Source: Dacryopinax spathularia
Lineage: Eukaryota > Basidiomycota > Dacrymycetes > Dacrymycetales > Dacrymycetaceae
Direction of reading: 5' to 3'
Length of the DNA stretch: 64,000 nucleotides
Assembly: GCA_037974965.1 (NCBI GenBank)
Contig: JBBPFI010000005.1
Coordinates: 2,069,438-2,133,437 of the forward strand
Shown: piece after piece, positions 46,501 to 54,785 of the stretch
How positions within the stretch are numbered: the stretch's first letter is position 1
Layout: each line of letters starts with the position of its first letter
Translations under genes and position numbers: made by a program
The notes under the pieces: generated by a model
What the model saw: the letters and a program-made list of their open reading frames with translations, nothing else
What the model was told of the DNA's origin: nothing
Database searches by the model: none

Positions 46501-46647
46501 GGGGTGGTGGTGTCGTTCTGGCGCGAACGGCCCCACCAAGGGGTGGTGGTGGCGTTCTGGCGCGAACAGCCCCACCAAGGGGTGGTGGTGGCGTTCTGGC
46601 GCGAACGGCCCCACCAAGTAAACCAGGGCAATTGCACTGGCAATCAT
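43553..46647 (-). CDS. Gene C: unknown subtelomeric family member
   Basis: No function recognised. The main exon, 45622-43553, is open for about 690 codons and aligns along its length with gene B. Examples are WYLIEGIAICLRNIALAQTG against WTVVEAISICERNIILAQSG, and LHQYILFCATLLCKIHP against VHQLFIFLATLLARIHP. Upstream exons at about 46355-45840 give YPLGFTKDACNIQANTLPSFF, matching FPLAFTKTACNIQSDTLPNFL in B. The exon between 45800 and 45622 and its splice phases are unresolved. A first short exon may start at 46647 (MIASAIALVY, matching FTVALAVVQE of B). Only about 230 bp separate that ATG from the end of B, so a full B-like N terminus is absent. The sequence is GC-richer than B, so the two copies have diverged in base use. 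Confidence 0.7.
46425..46620 (-). repeat. Five tandem 39-bp copies of the introner-like palindrome
   Basis: On the + strand the unit reads GTGGTGTCGTTCTGG, then CGCGAACGGCCCCACCAAGG. Copies start near 46430, 46469, 46508, 46547 and 46586, with single-base differences (TCG or GCG in the arm, one A for G in the loop). Each unit folds on itself. The array lies between gene C segments matching the two exons that flank the single-element intron of gene B at 49807-49868, so it is probably the body of the equivalent intron. Confidence 0.85.
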
Positions 46648-46666
46648 GCTATCAGCCGACACATCA

Positions 46667-46702
46667 ACTGGTGACTCTCGCTTCAGAACTGCCCCACTTG
46701 GT
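46667..46702 (-). repeat. Degenerate single copy of the introner-like palindrome
   Basis: On the minus strand it reads CCAAGTGGGGCAGTTCTGAA, then GCGAGAGTCACCAGT. It has lost several core bases but keeps both arm ends. It lies just upstream of the possible gene C start. Confidence 0.6.
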
Positions 46703-46875
46703 ACACTTGAAGCTCATGGTAACCTTTTTATCTGCATGTATCTATATTGTTTCAGCACGTCTTCTGAAGGTATCCTGCTACATTGGTTGAACATGTGCTA
46801 TGCTGACTGTTGAAGCAGCAGTATGAAGTACATCATGTTGAAGGTAGTACTTCGACAAGAAACCGTTAATCTAAT

Positions 46876-49800
46876 TCACCACGCCGAGTTTGCAGTTGAC
46901 CCAAATCCCCTCCGTCGCTTCTCAGCTGCAATCCTTGATAAGAGCTCTGCCTCGGATTGTTTGCGTTTTGATGAGCCTGAAGGAACTGCTGTGGCTTCAC
47001 GAGTATCTGCCAAAGTGACAGCAGTGGCTGAAAACGAGCTTGGAGGCGGTCGAAGTAAGTTTCGTGCCTGGTACCGTTGCATTTCCTTTGTTCCCAGTAG
47101 CTCTTCCAATACCCTTGCATAGTCTGCAGCAGACCAAAGACGCTGCAGCATCAACCAATCCTCTAATAGATCATCACGGGTCTTGAATCGATAGTTCCCT
47201 GCCTCAGGACAGCCACCTGAGAGCAAGCGAGTGTCGGTGCCAATCACTTGATAAAGACCAAGGTTGCAGAAAAGAGGTAAGCTAAGGCCTTTGTTTGCTG
47301 TAATGAAAAGTGTCAGTGGACATATATCATTGCTATAAACAACTGTACTCACAATGAACCTTTTCTTTGAAGTGATCCAAGGGCACCTTGGTTTTCTTGA
47401 GAATCAGATGCTCCATGTTGTGATGCCGATAAACACAATAGAGCAAAAAAATTGAAATGATAGGACCAATTTTCGTTTGACCTTTGCGACGCTTTCGTTT
47501 GGCTGCACTTTCCATGTCATCTTTGACGACCAACCGGTTTTGTTCGATGCGGACCTGAAAGGGTGTCGTGCAGTTGGCCTTTGCAGCGGGAGTTGGTTTT
47601 TCGTAGTGATAGTTAGGATGAATGCGTGCCAAAAGGGTTGCAAGAAAGATGAACAATTGATGCACCGGGTCTTCCAGATTGTCTTCAAGCACTTTGCGAA
47701 TCAATGTGAATGCCTTTGCATAATCCATGCCTTGCGCTTGAACCCCTTTGCCGCTACACAGATTGCTGATTCCTTCACGCATCTCTTCTGACAATCGTGT
47801 ACGGTGAAGTGCAATTGAGTAGAAGTTGAGATTCATCGGGTCTTGTGCAAACCATTCTTCACCCGATTCCATGTCAAGGCGCTGTTGACGTTCAGCATGT
47901 GCTTCAAGTGCTTCTTCTGGATCCTCTGGTTCTGAATCTTCTTCATCTTCTTTGACAGTTGCTTTCCTTGGACCAGGCTCAGACTGGTAGGTTACGCGCA
48001 CCCAGTGTCTTGGGTTTGGGTATGCCCCGCTGATTGCCCATGGTAGAAGATCAACATGCTCATCAGCAAAAGCACGTTCGAGACCTTTGCGGATCCATGT
48101 GCTGAAGTCCCCACTGAGTGCAGTGGCATGTTGTGGTTCCAACATTGTAATTGCAGCACGCAATGTTCGCACTGCAGGACTATGCGGTGATGTGACCGGT
48201 ACCCCAGGAGGATCCAGTTCTTTTGCTTGACGCCAGAGGTTGCCAGTTATGGTGCTGATCGCAATCGTTTTGGATGCTTCTGACCATGGGAAGCTGGGCT
48301 GCGCGGGTGTTCCAGTGCCCAATGCAAGCAGGATAGCACGGTGACCTTGCTTGCGGTCCCAGCCACCTGGTTCTTCACTCCACCGTTTCAATGCTTGCAG
48401 TTGCCGCTCAAACATGGCTGCCCTTGCCAGTGCTTCATCTGGTGTCAGATCACGCTGACCTTCTGCAGCTCGTTTCAGCCGCCGAAGTTGCGCTGAACCC
48501 CGGGCCAAGATGTGAGGCTTGATTTCAGCCAGTAACCCCTGAATAACCTGTTTGCAGGCTACATTGCGGCGGTTGAGAGGGGTATCTTTGGTCGTGTTGT
48601 AGAGCCGATCCATTACAAGCTGCAATGTTGCCCTCTGCACATATTCCTGCTGGAGTGTCAGTCATTGACAATTCCATATTGCATCCAGACTCACTTCAGC
48701 AGTAGTGACACCCCAATTCTTCAGAGCTGCCCAATATCCAAGAAGTGGGAAACCGGAGCCATCACGACGTTGTGGCCACATATTGGCAGCAATTGACATG
48801 CGGCTATGGACCTTATCGCAAGGCCAGAACTCTTCAGTGGTTGTTGGGAAGCCGGTGAGGCGAAACTGCTCTCGCATGCCGGATGCAAGGTACACTTGAC
48901 CATCCATCACGATTTGGTTCCCAGACTGTGCAAGGATGATGTTACGTTCACAAATGGAAATGGCTTCCACCACAGTCCAACGTGCAGGATGAATACCATG
49001 ATTACTTTGTTCCAGGAGATCACTCCACAGCCGCTCAAGTGTAACGTTCCATATGTAAGCCGATGAGAGCATCAATTTTGGCCATATCTTTCAGGCCAAC
49101 ATCAGCAATAGCAGGCAGGCAAAGCAGACACACATACTCCATACCGGAATGGCAATAAACCATCCCTAAAAGCACCTGCTTGTTTGAAATAAGCCAGGGC
49201 AATTGTGCTCAATACCCCAACAATGCCTCTGTGAATGTGTCAGTATAGGGCCGTGACACGCAGTATAAACACAGTGCTCACTTGATGTTTCGCTTGGCTT
49301 GAGGGAAAAGATGCGGGAACATGACATACTCTGACTCCGATCGGACGCCTATCAAGGTGTCTCCATTCAGCAATCGCTCTGCGACACGCCAATACGGTGT
49401 TTTGCGGTTAATTCGGTTCATGAGCTGCCGTGCAGCCAGGCCTTTGGCACCATTTTGGCCAAAGCCCACAGCAGCTGCGGTGGTGCGGCCCAGCCGTAGA
49501 TCATTCCGGTTCTGTGCGGTTGCTCGAAGCTTGATCTTGGGACAAGCATAGATCTGATAGCTGGCTGCACGAACCGGTACTGGACTGTTACCAGCCTCTT
49601 CCCCCAGCACTTTGCTATTGATGACCTCCAAGTCGGTAGCCAAAAAGTTTGGCAGCGTATCTGACTGAATGTTGCAAGCTGTTTTTGTAAATGCAAGTGG
49701 AAACATCTTGACTTTGCGCGGGAGGCCATTTCGCTGCTCGAATTGCTTCATAAACCGTTGGCTGTCCGCTACAATCCCAATGGGACGTCCTTCACTATCG

Positions 49801-51051
49801 GTGGCCCTGTTTGAGGAATCAGAACAGGGGTTCACTGGTGCGGCTCGGACCAGAACGGCCCCACTTACTCCTGAACCACCGCAAGGGCAACAGTGAACCG
49901 TCCAATCTTCTCCATACTGTACTTTGATTCCCATAATACTTGCATTTTCTCCCAAGATTCACGCGTGAGCTCAACCTCAACGTTTTGGCCATATTTCAGG
50001 ATGACGAGAAATGGCTCAAAATCTCCAAAATAGTTGTCAGAATCACGCCATGGTGCACGTCTGGCCCAGCTCTGATAGCGTGCGATCCAAGTTTCATTCA
50101 GCAACCGTAGCTGATGGAGATCAAGGTGCACTTCTCCCAATTCCCTGCGTTTAGGTTAGCACAGCTCTCTGATGTCACTAATCGAACCCACAGATATGAT
50201 GATACACTCTCATCCATGAAGGCAAACTCATCTTCACAGAAAATCGAGTGTTGTTGCATGGTGCTGAGAGCATGACATAGGAATGTGCGAAACTGCTTCA
50301 TCCGTCGCTCGAAGACAGAAGAGGATGGCACACCCGGGCGTCTTCTCATTGCTTCATCCTTATGCCGGAAAGCAAAGCCGCAGAGGCGATTTTGGCATAT
50401 TCCAACGTGAAAGTAATGCCCCATCCATGGAAACCCAATAAATGCATGCTTGTCTCGCAATTTGCGCTTGTAGTCCTTGGGGTGAATGGTGAGCCAAACA
50501 TCATCTGATACTGTTCCATCGGGTGGTAGCGCTGCATCCCAGTTTGGCATTGCTGAGATAGCACCAATGCAGTCCAGGAAAAGCCGTGGTTTCTGCCATT
50601 TGATGTTGGCTGCCCATTCCAATGGACGATAGACGGCTGGCTTGGTCTCGTCCAGGAGGTTGATTTCAACTTGCTGGTTGCGTAGCCATTCACAGTCTGT
50701 AGAATGCTGATCGAACTGTTCGTTGAACCATGCCGCAGAAAGGGAGAGAGCATTGTCTTGCATTGTGCGGGAGCCATCACCGTCATCTTGAAAAAAGGTT
50801 GCATCGGCTTGCGTGGGAGCATCCTCATCATCAACCAAGCGGGGATCGACTTCATCATACTCAGGCGTTGTGTCTCCAACTCCAGCTTGATCTTGTGAGG
50901 TACTTATCACAGCGCCGTGTAACAAGTCCTCCTCAGCATCTGAGTTGTACTGCAGGTCATCAGGAAACAACTCTGCATCCTCTTCAGGTTCGCCGTCTAG
51001 ATCACTATGATCCTCTTCAAAGTCATTGTTCCAACCATTGATGCTGGACAT
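46876..51051 (-). CDS. Gene B: unknown subtelomeric family member, about 1100-1200 residues
   Basis: No function recognised. Starting at MSSINGWNNDFEE (51051), an acidic N terminus is followed by a folded region (HAFIGFPWMGHYFHVGICQN). The frame continues through an intron at 50145-50191 (SYL to ELGEVHLD) and the element-containing intron 49807-49868 (VVQE to ATDSEG). Further introns lie near 49280-49080, after TTAE at about 48690-48645, and at about 47340-47300. The C terminus ends KRRRGFGSTANSAW before TGA at 46876. The core and C-terminal half align with genes C and D, defining one family. A fully accurate joined model was not made for 49280-49080. The 5' UTR carries another element-type intron (51053-51109). 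No transposase, helicase or nuclease motif was recognised. Confidence 0.75.
49807..49868 (-). mobile_element. Introner-like element forming an intron of gene B
   Basis: This 62-nt intron has donor GTAAGTGGGG and acceptor CAAACAG. Inside it the palindrome reads GTGGGGCCGTTCTGG, then TCCGAGCCGCACCAG. Removing it joins VVQE to ATDSEG in frame, whereas reading through meets a stop at once (GAG TAA). Most of the intron is the element. Confidence 0.85.
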
Positions 51052-51052
51052 T

Positions 51053-51109
51053 CTGCCATCGATATCTTGCAATCAGTGGTGCCGTTCTAGCCAGAGCGGT
51101 CCCACTTAC
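51053..51109 (-). mobile_element. Introner-like element forming a 5' intron of gene B
   Basis: This 57-nt intron has donor GTAAGTGGGA and acceptor GATGGCAG. The palindrome reads GTGGGACCGCTCTGG, then CTAGAACGGCACCAC. It ends one base before the ATG at 51051, so it is probably in the 5' UTR. Confidence 0.8.
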
Positions 51110-51461
51110 CTGGATACACCCCACTGCTTAAGTAAGCAGTTGCGAACAATGGTGCAGTTCCGAACACTGGTGATGATGGTGGAACAGGAACAAGTTGCAC
51201 TTGGGCACCCATCACTCGAATTGCATGGACTTACGCTCTTAGGTCACATGACAATCACGTGAGGATCACGTGATCTTTGAAGAGGCTTCACAAACAGTAC
51301 ACACTGCTTTGGCGGGCCGAAACCACATTTTTATTTTTTCAGGCATAAGTTGTGCTCTTAAGGAGCACAACGGCTAGCTACAAAGAATACTCAATCATCA
51401 CCATGTTGGTGAATACAAACTTGCGGGCAACAGGTGGAAGATATACAGAGAGAAAGTCTTT
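51110..51461. other. Spacer between genes A and B
   Basis: This 352-bp region holds the 5' leader of gene B and the 3' UTR of gene A. It contains a CACGTGAGGATCACGTG repeat near 51255-51271 and an A/T-rich stretch at 51330. A minus-strand frame runs in from the leader but has no ATG in phase. Confidence 0.5.
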
Positions 51462-54095
51462 CTAAACAATCATATCATCGTACGGCAACATCTCAGAAGC
51501 CTGGGTGTCGGGAATTTCCTGTGTCGAGCGTACTGTTGAAGCCTCGTCATCGATGAAAGGATTGCGCTTGCGCTTTGAACCTGCTGTCATCAGCATTAGT
51601 GGGGGCGTTCTGGCCAGAACGACACCACTTACCAGGTGTACCACGTCCATCTTGACTGTCATCCTCATTGGATGAGCTCACTGCCTCAGACTCAGATTCT
51701 GGCCCGCCATCCTCCTCAACATTCTCAGTGCTCTTGATGATCTTCTTGGCACGTTTGCCCTTTGAGGTCTTCTGCTTGATGGCCTTTACCACAACGCCAC
51801 GTGCCAGGTCACTAAAACGCTGAGAGAAGTGCTTGCGGATGGTGTCGTCCACTTCAATACCTGGTGGAAGGTGATTCAAGGCGTACTCTTCCACATTTTC
51901 TGCCCAAGCCTTGTAAAGGGCCTCTGCCTCGCTTTCCTGCTTCTCCATATTGGCACGGCGAGTCTCGGCTCGGGCCTCTTGAGCGGCTGCCTTCTTGTTC
52001 TCATATGTCTCGGGGACCTGGATTAACAGCATGTCGGGATATGTTGGGTCCTTGAGGTACTTGGTCCGGACCAGAGTAAGGTATTCGTGCCAGATCTTCA
52101 CAGACACAAGGTTGCGGAGGTACTTGTGTTGGAGGTGGGCCAGTTGCAGTCCTGGTGTGAAGAAACCAGTCTCCAACTCACGCTTGCCTTTAGCACCCTG
52201 CCATTTGGTTGTCATCGCAAACCAGCGGAAAATAGCCATGAGCTTGTCCGGGTTGGTTGGACGGGGCTCTACCATGCGCCAGACGCGTTGACTTGATAGG
52301 GCACGCCCGAGCTCGAGAACTTGCTTTTGCCAAGCTTCCTGCTCCTTGGCATTGAAGGTGTCACTGTACTGAACCAGCTTGAGGCTAGTGGTGGTCATGT
52401 CGCTAGCCACTCCTGCATCCGTCAAGACAGAGTGCAATGTTTTGGCAAGCTTCTCCATGTCACCGAGCTTGTCATCGAGGTTGATGTCGGCCAAGAGCGC
52501 CTCAACATGCTCAATCCAGTGTAAATCAGCATCACGGTTGTGGCCTTGGGCCCTGAGGAGTGAGCCTGCCCATCCCGGCTGGCGTCCTTTCCCAGTCACA
52601 CGTCCTGAGCCAGGGCCATGTGAACGAAGGAAGAAGTTGGCAAAGGATCCCAACTAGAGAGGAGAATTAGTGAGCACTGGTGCCGCTCTGGCTAGAACGG
52701 CCCCACCTGAATCAAGGTAGGCAAGTATTCATCCCATCGGGCCATTTCTGCACGCAGTCCAAGGGGTGTTGTGATCACCGCATGTGGGTGAGCCAAGAAG
52801 AAGGTCTTCAGCTTGGCAGCAAAGTCATCCTTGAACTCATAGACGGTGAGCGGAAACTTCTTGTTGCCCAGGCCGACAGGTTTGGTGAAGAGGGAGTCAA
52901 TCGCCTCCAGGATGAATTGGTATCGTCCATGCTTGGCATTCAGCGATGTCTGATAGGGTGCTTTTGGTGGCATCTTGGCTTTCGTGGTGGCTGCTCTGTA
53001 GAAGGCATGACCCCACTCCATGTACTCGAGTAGCTCATCACACTGGTACTCAGGCACATACACCTGCTCTCCATTCTTGTTGGTGAATGTGTACAGCTTC
53101 TTGTCGTTAAGAAGTCCATTCATGCGAACAAGGTGGTACTCAGCAACCTGGAAGCAAATCAGTGTGCATGCTTGAACTGTATGACAAAGGCACACCTCAG
53201 CATGCTTGCCGTTGAAGGTCGATGCCAGAGTGCTGATCTCATTGAGATCCTGCCACACCGGCTGTGTGAGCGTTTCGCTGATAATCGGCCTCAGAGTGTT
53301 GTCCCGAAATACTTGCATGAGTTCATTATTCTTGATACCCAGCAAGGCCATGTATTCGCTTTCATTGCGAGCAAACTCATCAGGATCAAAGCCGTCCGAG
53401 GCCACACGCCAAGTCGTGGCCACAGTCGCTTCCATCTGGACATAGGAGTTGTTGTTTGTGACATGGTTGAGCAGAACACGATTGGTGGGCTCAAGAATGT
53501 CCTCTTTCAGGATCCGGGCTGGCCAAAAGAAGTGACCAGTGGTGTCGGTCTCTGGATCCCTGTCAGACCATTAGCGAGTGGTGCGGTTCTGGCCAGAGAG
53601 CTCCCACAGGTGCAAAATCTCGATTCCCATATGGTACCAGATCACAGCACGATGATGGCCATTTGCCCCCATGTTGCGCTTCCAATCAGCACATTGGATC
53701 GTCACTTCCATGGTGGATGGGTCAGCATCATCGGGCTTGTTGCCCATGATCTCGTTGAGATTGAGGATGTTGTCGTCAGGAACAACCACATCAATGGGAT
53801 GATTCCAGCGGTCGTCAGCTGCCATGAAAGACTCCAGCAGCTTGGCCTTAGCCGCCGCAGAGATATTGCGGTATTGAGGCTTGTACCATTCGGGCTCGAA
53901 TGCTGGTCCTTTCAATGGATAGCGAACGATTCCAATGGTGAGTCGCTCGATGAGCGTGTTGGCAGCACGATGCTTAAGGATTGCAGTAGAAGAGGCTTCC
54001 ATGGGAGCATTTGCAGCTTGAGAGGGAGGAGACGCTTTCTCCACATCCACAGCTTTGCCCCCACGTGCAGTGGTCGCTGGCTTTCTGGGTGCCAT
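51462..54095 (-). CDS. Gene A: ParB/sulfiredoxin-like subtelomeric protein
   Basis: Five exons (54095-53608, 53559-53196, 53147-52707, 52653-51633, 51583-51462) join in phase to 811 residues. The N-terminal 160 residues contain ADDRWNHPIDVVV and, about 55 residues on, MGANGHHRAVIWY. The NG-x-HR box with an upstream beta strand resembles the ParB N-terminal/sulfiredoxin fold, whose members bind or cut nucleic acid or bind nucleotide. The middle is helical and unrecognised. The C terminus has a Lys/Glu-rich coiled stretch (RAETRRANMEKQESEAEAL), a basic KTSKGKRAKKIIK likely to be a nuclear signal, and an acidic Ser tail. Three of four coding introns and two 5' leader introns are copies of the same palindromic element. 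The fold call is inference and function is unknown. Confidence 0.8.
51584..51632 (-). mobile_element. Introner-like element, last intron of gene A
   Basis: This 49-nt intron has donor GTAAGTGGTG and acceptor GATGACAG. The palindrome reads GTGGTGTCGTTCTGG, then CCAGAACGCCCCCAC, the reverse orientation relative to the intron at 52654. Splicing joins GRGTP to AGSKRKRN and restores the frame to the C terminus. Confidence 0.88.
52654..52706 (-). mobile_element. Introner-like element, fourth coding-region junction of gene A
   Basis: This 53-nt intron has its donor GTGGGGCC supplied by the first bases of the element itself. A CTCACTAAT branch-like site follows, then acceptor CTCTCTAG. The palindrome reads GTGGGGCCGTTCTAG, then CCAGAGCGGCACCAG. 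Splicing joins PTLIQ to LGSFANFF. Confidence 0.88.
53560..53607 (-). mobile_element. Introner-like element, first coding intron of gene A
   Basis: This 48-nt intron has donor GTGGGAGC, taken from the element end, and acceptor TCTGACAG after CGCTAATGG. The palindrome reads GTGGGAGCTCTCTGG, then CCAGAACCGCACCAC. Splicing joins GIEILHL to DPETDTTG in frame; unspliced, the frame stops inside the element. Confidence 0.88.
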
Positions 54096-54096
54096 G

Positions 54097-54147
54097 CTGT
54101 CTGGGGTTATCAGTGGGGCGGTTCTGGCCAGAGCGACACCACTTTAC
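54097..54147 (-). mobile_element. Introner-like element in the gene A 5' UTR
   Basis: This 51-nt candidate intron has donor GTAAAGTGGTG, palindrome GTGGTGTCGCTCTGG then CCAGAACCGCCCCAC, and acceptor CAGACAG. It ends one base before the ATG at 54095. Confidence 0.8.
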
Positions 54148-54180
54148 CTTCGTGAAAGCAATAATCGATCTTGGTGTTGT

Positions 54181-54237
54181 CTGTTTTGGAGCACTAGTTA
54201 GCACAGGTGGGGCGGTTCTGGCCAGAGCCGCACCAGT
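54181..54237 (-). mobile_element. Second introner-like element in the gene A 5' leader
   Basis: The palindrome GGTGCGGCTCTGG, then CCAGAACCGCCCCAC, is followed by GTGCTAACTAG (branch-like) and acceptor CAAAACAG. The donor is probably GTGCGGC at the element's own end. Only 33 bp separate it from the next element. Confidence 0.7.
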
Positions 54238-54356
54238 TGGTTGTCTAGAGACTGATTATGTCAGCAGTTGGACGTCCCAAAAAGGAAGGCGCAAATAGGA
54301 AAGAAAGAAGGGGCCTTGGCACGCCCTCATGGAACTGGGGTTATATAGGTACTGCC

Positions 54357-54389
54357 AGCGGCTGTGCGCTTACTAAGCGCACAGCCGCT
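54357..54389. repeat. Perfect 15-bp hairpin
   Basis: AGCGGCTGTGCGCTT and its exact reverse complement are separated by ACT. It lies between gene A's leader and the outermost introner copy, and shares the word GGCTGTGCG with the 41.4-kb inverted repeat. Confidence 0.9.
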
Positions 54390-54407
54390 TTCAGAAAACA
54401 AGGCTGG

Positions 54408-54437
54408 TTGTATCGTTCTGGCCAGAACGAAACCACT
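54408..54437 (-). repeat. Outermost introner-like palindrome copy
   Basis: On the minus strand it reads AGTGGTTTCGTTCTGG, then CCAGAACGATACAA, with an intact 14-nt core. No clear splice pair could be assigned, so it may lie in an untranscribed flank or a distal 5' UTR intron. Confidence 0.75.
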
Positions 54438-54785
54438 AGGGATTCTGGCTTCTCCTAACCTCTGCAAGTCCTATGTTCCTAACCTATGGCCAGAACTGAT
54501 TGGGACGGTACGTACATGAGTTCGAGAGATTGGATTCTAGTTGTGATGGATTGGGTTTGGTGTTTTTGTTGTTCTCGTGCTAGGCACGGGTTTTGGAGAT
54601 TCTGTCTTGTAGGAGTCCCTAAGGGATTTTTATGGTACGGTATCACACTCAGCTTCTAAGAGCCCAATGAAAGCCATTGCCAGACATACAATTGCTCCTA
54701 CAGCTTTTCTCGTCAGTTCACTTTATACCATTGCATGAGATTGTACTTCCCTGCCTCGCTGACATCGTACCACTTAGCTGATTTT

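Noticed and set aside
46404-46643. CRISPR-like array of five 39-bp repeats
   Set aside because: The copies are contiguous with no variable spacers, in a eukaryotic intron.
46404-46662. Repeat peptides read through the 39-bp array (WWGRSRQND or PFAPERHHHPLVG per unit)
   Set aside because: 39 is a multiple of three, so the frames stay open by arithmetic. The array lies in an intron position and is not expected to be coding.
41837-51051. Genes B, C and D as a known transposase, RecQ helicase or reverse transcriptase
   Set aside because: No DDE, helicase Walker/DEAH or YxDD-type motif could be found in the frames read.
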